64,000 nt of DNA from Ruminococcus flavefaciens (GTDB lineage Bacteria; Bacillota; Clostridia; Oscillospirales; Ruminococcaceae), in NCBI GenBank assembly GCA_002371825.1, contig DFHF01000042.1:1-64000 (forward strand), in the 5' to 3' direction. The notes under the pieces are model-generated. The model worked only from the letters and a program-made list of their open reading frames with translations. It ran no database searches and was not told where the DNA came from. Every line of letters begins with the position of its first letter. Positions within the stretch are counted from its first letter, which is position 1. Positions 60,824 to 64,000 of the stretch are shown here, piece by piece. Made by a program: the position numbers and the translations under genes.

Positions 60824-63088
60824 TTATGCGTTTTCTGCAAGATAAAGTGAAATGCGGTTCTGGAGCATTTCAGCACATTCTTCTGCTGATGTTTCGCCGT
60901 TTATGAAGCTGTCGAATTCCTCTTTTATCATATCTGAAATAACATGGTCATTGCCTGCTAAGGCAGTATGTTTTAATATGAACTCTTTCAGTTTTTCAAG
61001 TTCCTCGTCGGAGATATTGCAGCTGTATTCCACTCTGTAGCCGTTGTGGACACTGCTTGTTTTTTCCCATTCATTGATCTGTTTCTGTTCTTTTTTACAT
61101 TTTTCGTCGAATGCTTTTTTATTCGCAGCGAATGTTGGGAACAAACCTGACTGATAATCATAGCTCATGAGGTAGCTTGCAAAATCCCAGCCGCCCTCGG
61201 TACAGTCTCCGCCCTGAACAACAGAAAAGAGAATAGAGTTTCCGGCCTGGATATTTCCGGCAGCATTTTTATTCGGGACAGTGAGCCAGGTCACATCTTC
61301 CGGAGCATAGCCATACAGGGCGCAGTTCTGATAAAAAGACTCTATATCCCATATAGGACGGCCGAAAAGCATGGCCTCATGTTTTTTTATGCGGTGAGCG
61401 TCCTCTTCGGCATCCATAGCCATTTCCTCTTCTGTCATGCTTCCAAAATCCTTATCCTCGATGATATTGACATTTTTGATGAAGTTCAGCACTCGGATAA
61501 ATTCGTCACTGTCGAAATTGCAGGTGCCTCTTTCGTAGTCTATCCAGTTGGAGAGGTTGTTCTGGACAAGGAAATAATATACATCGTCTCTGCGCCGGAA
61601 TATCCACTGGGAGCCGAGGTACATATCATCCGGCATATTCTCAGCTATATCGAGGAATTCATCCACATTCCAATAACTATTCTCCGGCCCTACTACTTCC
61701 TTGTCGGCAAAAAGGGGATCCAAGGTGAAAGCAGTACACATTGAGTAAAGTCCGCCCTTGTAGGTGAGGGCCTCAACAACGTTCGGCATCATTTCGTCAG
61801 GGGAGATACCACCGTATTCAGCGTACAGCTCATTCATATCCGCAAAAGCACCGAGGTTCACAAACTTTGGCATTATATCGTAGTCGGTATAAATAAGGAA
61901 ATCGGGGCTGTCTCCGGAGAGGATATCATTGCGGATAGAGTCGGTATCATTGTAATTCTTTACCTCAACCGCATAATTATCGCTGTAGCGATTGTACTCA
62001 GCGGCGGCATCAGCGATATCGATAGTGTATCCGCCTTCATAGCTGCCTGCGATCACCTTCTTCTGACTGGGCACATAGTCATCGGGGCGGATAGTGAGAG
62101 CACATAGGTACTGCCCCTTGTTTCCGGCATTGTAGAGCAGAAATTTTCCCTCACCGACGGGAGTAATGGTACGCACCTCAGAGCCGGAGATATTGGATTT
62201 AAGGTAGTCGATGAGCTTTGTCATCTCGCCGTCGGCAGTCATGCCGTAGAAGCCGTCTGTGAGGTAAAAGTACATGGTATACCCCAGTGAGCCGGTGTCA
62301 GCGCCGTTCATGGTTTTGTTATCCAAATAGGGAGTCAGCTCGCCCGGGAGATTGAAGGGAGCGTCCGTATCTGCCACAGCATATCCGTTGAAATCACAGT
62401 AAAGGAGCTGTCCCTGAGAGTCGCAGATATAGGTATCGCCCATATCATATTTTCCGATGTCGATTATCTCACCGCTGCCGTCCACTAAGACCATGGCCTC
62501 GTCAGTGGTTATTAGGTAGTTCTCGCCGCAGGGAGCAAATCCGCTTATGAAATGCTGGTCGGCATAGCTGAAACAGCGGTCATCTGCGACTGTGAATGAG
62601 TCGATAAGCCTGCCATCCTTGCCGTAGGAGCTGACAGTTATGGTCACAGTTCCGGTCGCATAATATTTTTCCCATGCTGACTGCTCCTGTTCAGTTTCAT
62701 CCGGTCTCAGCGACTCATCAAACTCAACGGAATGGTTGAGGATATGGGTGACACCATCAGGGGAGACAAAGCAGCGCAGGTTGGAGTTCTCGGAAAAATC
62801 CCCTTCAAGCTCCGAATTGCTGATGCACTGGAAGTCCTCATCATATATGGCTATACGGAAAACTGAATCCGTGCTGCTGTATATCATTCTTGTACCGACA
62901 CCGTCGATATAGGCTATATCAGTAAGACCTGAGAAGTCCTCGGGCCAGGAAAGCTTTTCCATTTTGTACATAGTCTGGGTCACCTGGGAGATCTCGGCAG
63001 GGGCAGCTGAAAGGCTGCTTTTTGTTGAACAGGAGCAGAATCCTGCAATAGTCATAAGTGACAATGATAATGCGATAAGTTTTTTCAT
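60824..63088 (-). CDS. Solute-binding lipoprotein with N-terminal propeller-like region (copy 2)
   Basis: 754 residues, first gene of the pair on the minus strand, 12 nt before copy 1. Lipobox AGFCSCS (Cys about 18-20), a propeller-like region (about 45-345; ENYLITTDEAMVLVDGSG, GKFLLYNAGNKGQ) and a solute-binding domain (about 350-754; NDILSGDSPDFLIYTD, YKGGLYSMCTAF, GGWDFASYLM). Similar length and order, but many substitutions relative to copy 1, so the duplication is old and the ligands may differ. AGGAGG precedes ATG. A weak promoter TTGTGC-17-TATTAC is possible upstream. Confidence 0.85.
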   Translation of the reverse strand: MKKLIALSLSLMTIAGFCSCSTKSSLSAAPAEISQVTQTMYKMEKLSWPEDFSGLTDIAYIDGVGTRMIYSSTDSVFRIAIYDEDFQCISNSELEGDFSENSNLRCFVSPDGVTHILNHSVEFDESLRPDETEQEQSAWEKYYATGTVTITVSSYGKDGRLIDSFTVADDRCFSYADQHFISGFAPCGENYLITTDEAMVLVDGSGEIIDIGKYDMGDTYICDSQGQLLYCDFNGYAVADTDAPFNLPGELTPYLDNKTMNGADTGSLGYTMYFYLTDGFYGMTADGEMTKLIDYLKSNISGSEVRTITPVGEGKFLLYNAGNKGQYLCALTIRPDDYVPSQKKVIAGSYEGGYTIDIADAAAEYNRYSDNYAVEVKNYNDTDSIRNDILSGDSPDFLIYTDYDIMPKFVNLGAFADMNELYAEYGGISPDEMMPNVVEALTYKGGLYSMCTAFTLDPLFADKEVVGPENSYWNVDEFLDIAENMPDDMYLGSQWIFRRRDDVYYFLVQNNLSNWIDYERGTCNFDSDEFIRVLNFIKNVNIIEDKDFGSMTEEEMAMDAEEDAHRIKKHEAMLFGRPIWDIESFYQNCALYGYAPEDVTWLTVPNKNAAGNIQAGNSILFSVVQGGDCTEGGWDFASYLMSYDYQSGLFPTFAANKKAFDEKCKKEQKQINEWEKTSSVHNGYRVEYSCNISDEELEKLKEFILKHTALAGNDHVISDMIKEEFDSFINGETSAEECAEMLQNRISLYLAENA

Positions 63089-63280
63089 AATAATACCTCC
63101 TGAAAAAGTTAGTTACCATAAGTGATTTCAGCAGCAGGAAAAAGACGAAGTAATACAGCTTTTTGTATGAGTGCACAAATCAAATAGGGGATAATAGTGC
63201 AATACTTATAATCCTGGATCGATCAGTTAAAAAGTCAGAGTTCAATACTTTGAAAGATATTGCTGATTTTCGGTCTCCTC

Positions 63281-63309
63281 TTGATTCCCGGCGGGATATA
63301 TGGTAGAAT
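63281..63309 (+). promoter_or_regulatory. Sigma-A promoter of the esterase gene
   Basis: TTGATT (63281-63286), a 17-nt spacer ending in TGG, and TAGAAT (63304-63309). The leader contains a TCCTGC/GCAGGA hairpin near 63325-63344. Confidence 0.75.
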
Positions 63310-63365
63310 ATAGGCAGAAGGAGTTCCTGCTTTAGGCGGCAGGAGCAGAAAACGGAGGTAGGATA

Positions 63366-64000
63366 ATGAAAAAAATTACAGCGCTGACTGCATCTGCGGC
63401 TGTGTCTATCGGCATGACATCAGCCCTCACGTCAGTACCCTGTGCGGCAGAGGACACATCATCACCTGTCAGGATAATGTGTATAGGCGACTCTATCACT
63501 GACGGCTACGGCACTGCCGGCTCCTACAGGAAATTTCTCTGTCACGGACTTGCCGTGAAGGGATTTTCAGTAGACATGACAGGCTCAAAGGGCGGAGGCT
63601 GGCTGCCGGAATACACAGATGAGGTCACCGGTGAGACCTTCTCCTATGATGATGAGAATACCGGATACAGCGGCTATGCGATAAAGGAGTACAGCGGCAG
63701 GAACGGCATATATGAGACACTTGTTTCCACAGGCTGTCTATCAGCGGAGCCGGATATAGTCATATTGCAGATAGGTACTAACGATGTGATAGACCGCTAT
63801 GAGCTTGATTCTGCCGGGGAGAGACTGTCACAGCTGATAAGCTATATCCTTGGCAATATCCCTTCGGATTCAGCACTTTTTGTTACTACTATCCCTGACC
63901 TTGAACCAAACAGGAAGGATGTTTACGACTGGTTCGGAAACTATCGTCATACCGCCGACTGGCAGACCTTTTTCACGGACGAAGAGGCTGCTGCGGCAGT
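63366..64000 (+). CDS. Secreted GDSL/SGNH esterase, truncated by the window end
   Basis: The frame is open from ATG 63366 (CGGAGG upstream) to the last base, 211 codons. Signal peptide about 1-28 (MKKITALTASAAVSIGM onward, AlaAla before Glu). Block I IGDSITDGYG (catalytic Ser43), a Gly-rich block GSKGGGW and block III LQIGTNDVID are visible. The block V Asp-His lies beyond the window. Ruminococcal homologues are often carbohydrate esterases (CE3-like acetyl xylan esterases), some with dockerins or binding modules at the C-terminus, which cannot be seen here. Confidence 0.88.
   Translation, partial: MKKITALTASAAVSIGMTSALTSVPCAAEDTSSPVRIMCIGDSITDGYGTAGSYRKFLCHGLAVKGFSVDMTGSKGGGWLPEYTDEVTGETFSYDDENTGYSGYAIKEYSGRNGIYETLVSTGCLSAEPDIVILQIGTNDVIDRYELDSAGERLSQLISYILGNIPSDSALFVTTIPDLEPNRKDVYDWFGNYRHTADWQTFFTDEEAAAA

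Noticed and set aside
1..64000. CRISPR arrays, insertion sequences, prophage or restriction systems
   Set aside because: No regularly spaced direct repeats, transposase, integrase, capsid or methylase/endonuclease genes were seen.

Overview
The window looks like a chromosomal segment of a Ruminococcus-like member of the Oscillospiraceae (low-to-mid GC Firmicutes). The reasons are strong GGAGG ribosome sites, sigma-A promoters, AddAB instead of RecBCD, an rnfCDGEAB cluster, the tig-clpP-clpX and rplS-lepB-rbgA-rnhB-yraN neighbourhoods, a GH25 lysozyme and a GDSL esterase. The species cannot be named from sequence alone. Almost everything is housekeeping or cell-envelope DNA. I saw no insertion sequence, prophage, integrase, CRISPR array or toxin-antitoxin pair.

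Layout. 1-2.9 kb: a tRNA 3' end with its terminator, a membrane ComEA-like protein with two helix-hairpin-helix domains, and three genes resembling an ExbB/ExbD proton-channel motor. 3-4.7 kb: a GGDEF-EAL protein on the minus strand. 5-9 kb: aroB-aroA-aroC and a DUF4364 gene. 9.2-14 kb: a complete Rnf operon (ferredoxin:NAD oxidoreductase ion pump). 14-17.2 kb: a small membrane protein, an 18-codon Cys-rich micropeptide gene with its own promoter and terminator, TspO, an alpha/beta hydrolase and a phosphoesterase. 17.4-23.7 kb: a DacF-like carboxypeptidase that has lost its catalytic residues, an amidase, tyrA behind a structured leader, an RluA-type pseudouridine synthase and a two-domain GH25 protein. 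23.8-30.7 kb: addB-addA. 30.9-36.4 kb, all minus strand: HtrA, a hotdog thioesterase, an LtaS-like sulfatase, an HD hydrolase and a short-chain reductase. 36.6-40.6 kb: a DUF896 protein, cdd, a B12-type radical SAM protein, a DUF2344 protein and a methyltransferase. 40.6-46.7 kb: rplS with a long leader, two signal peptidases, rbgA, rnhB, yraN, thrC and a phosphoesterase. 46.8-50.1 kb: tig, clpP, clpX. 50.2-55.8 kb: a radical SAM activase-like gene, an ECF sigma/anti-sigma pair, a structured non-coding stretch, RNase P RNA and an ABC-F protein. 55.9-58.5 kb: a second Cys-rich small protein and a ClpC-like ATPase. 58.6-63.1 kb: two tandem paralogous solute-binding lipoproteins. 63.4 kb to the end: a truncated GDSL/SGNH esterase.

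Themes. Shikimate and tyrosine genes (aroB, aroA, aroC, tyrA) supply aromatic amino acids, and both transcription units carry a terminator-like hairpin in the 5' leader. Cell-wall genes dominate 17-24 kb and two of them carry degenerate catalytic domains. Protein quality control appears as HtrA, trigger factor, ClpXP and a ClpC-like unfoldase. Promoters across the window are unusually uniform: a 17-nt spacer and a TGn extended -10 in nearly every case.

The least conventional elements are the ExbB/ExbD-like trio in a Gram-positive context, the dead DacF homologue, the two Cys-rich miniature proteins, the tyrA leader RNA and the structured segment just upstream of rnpB. All functional assignments rest on reading motifs by eye. 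No database search was possible.
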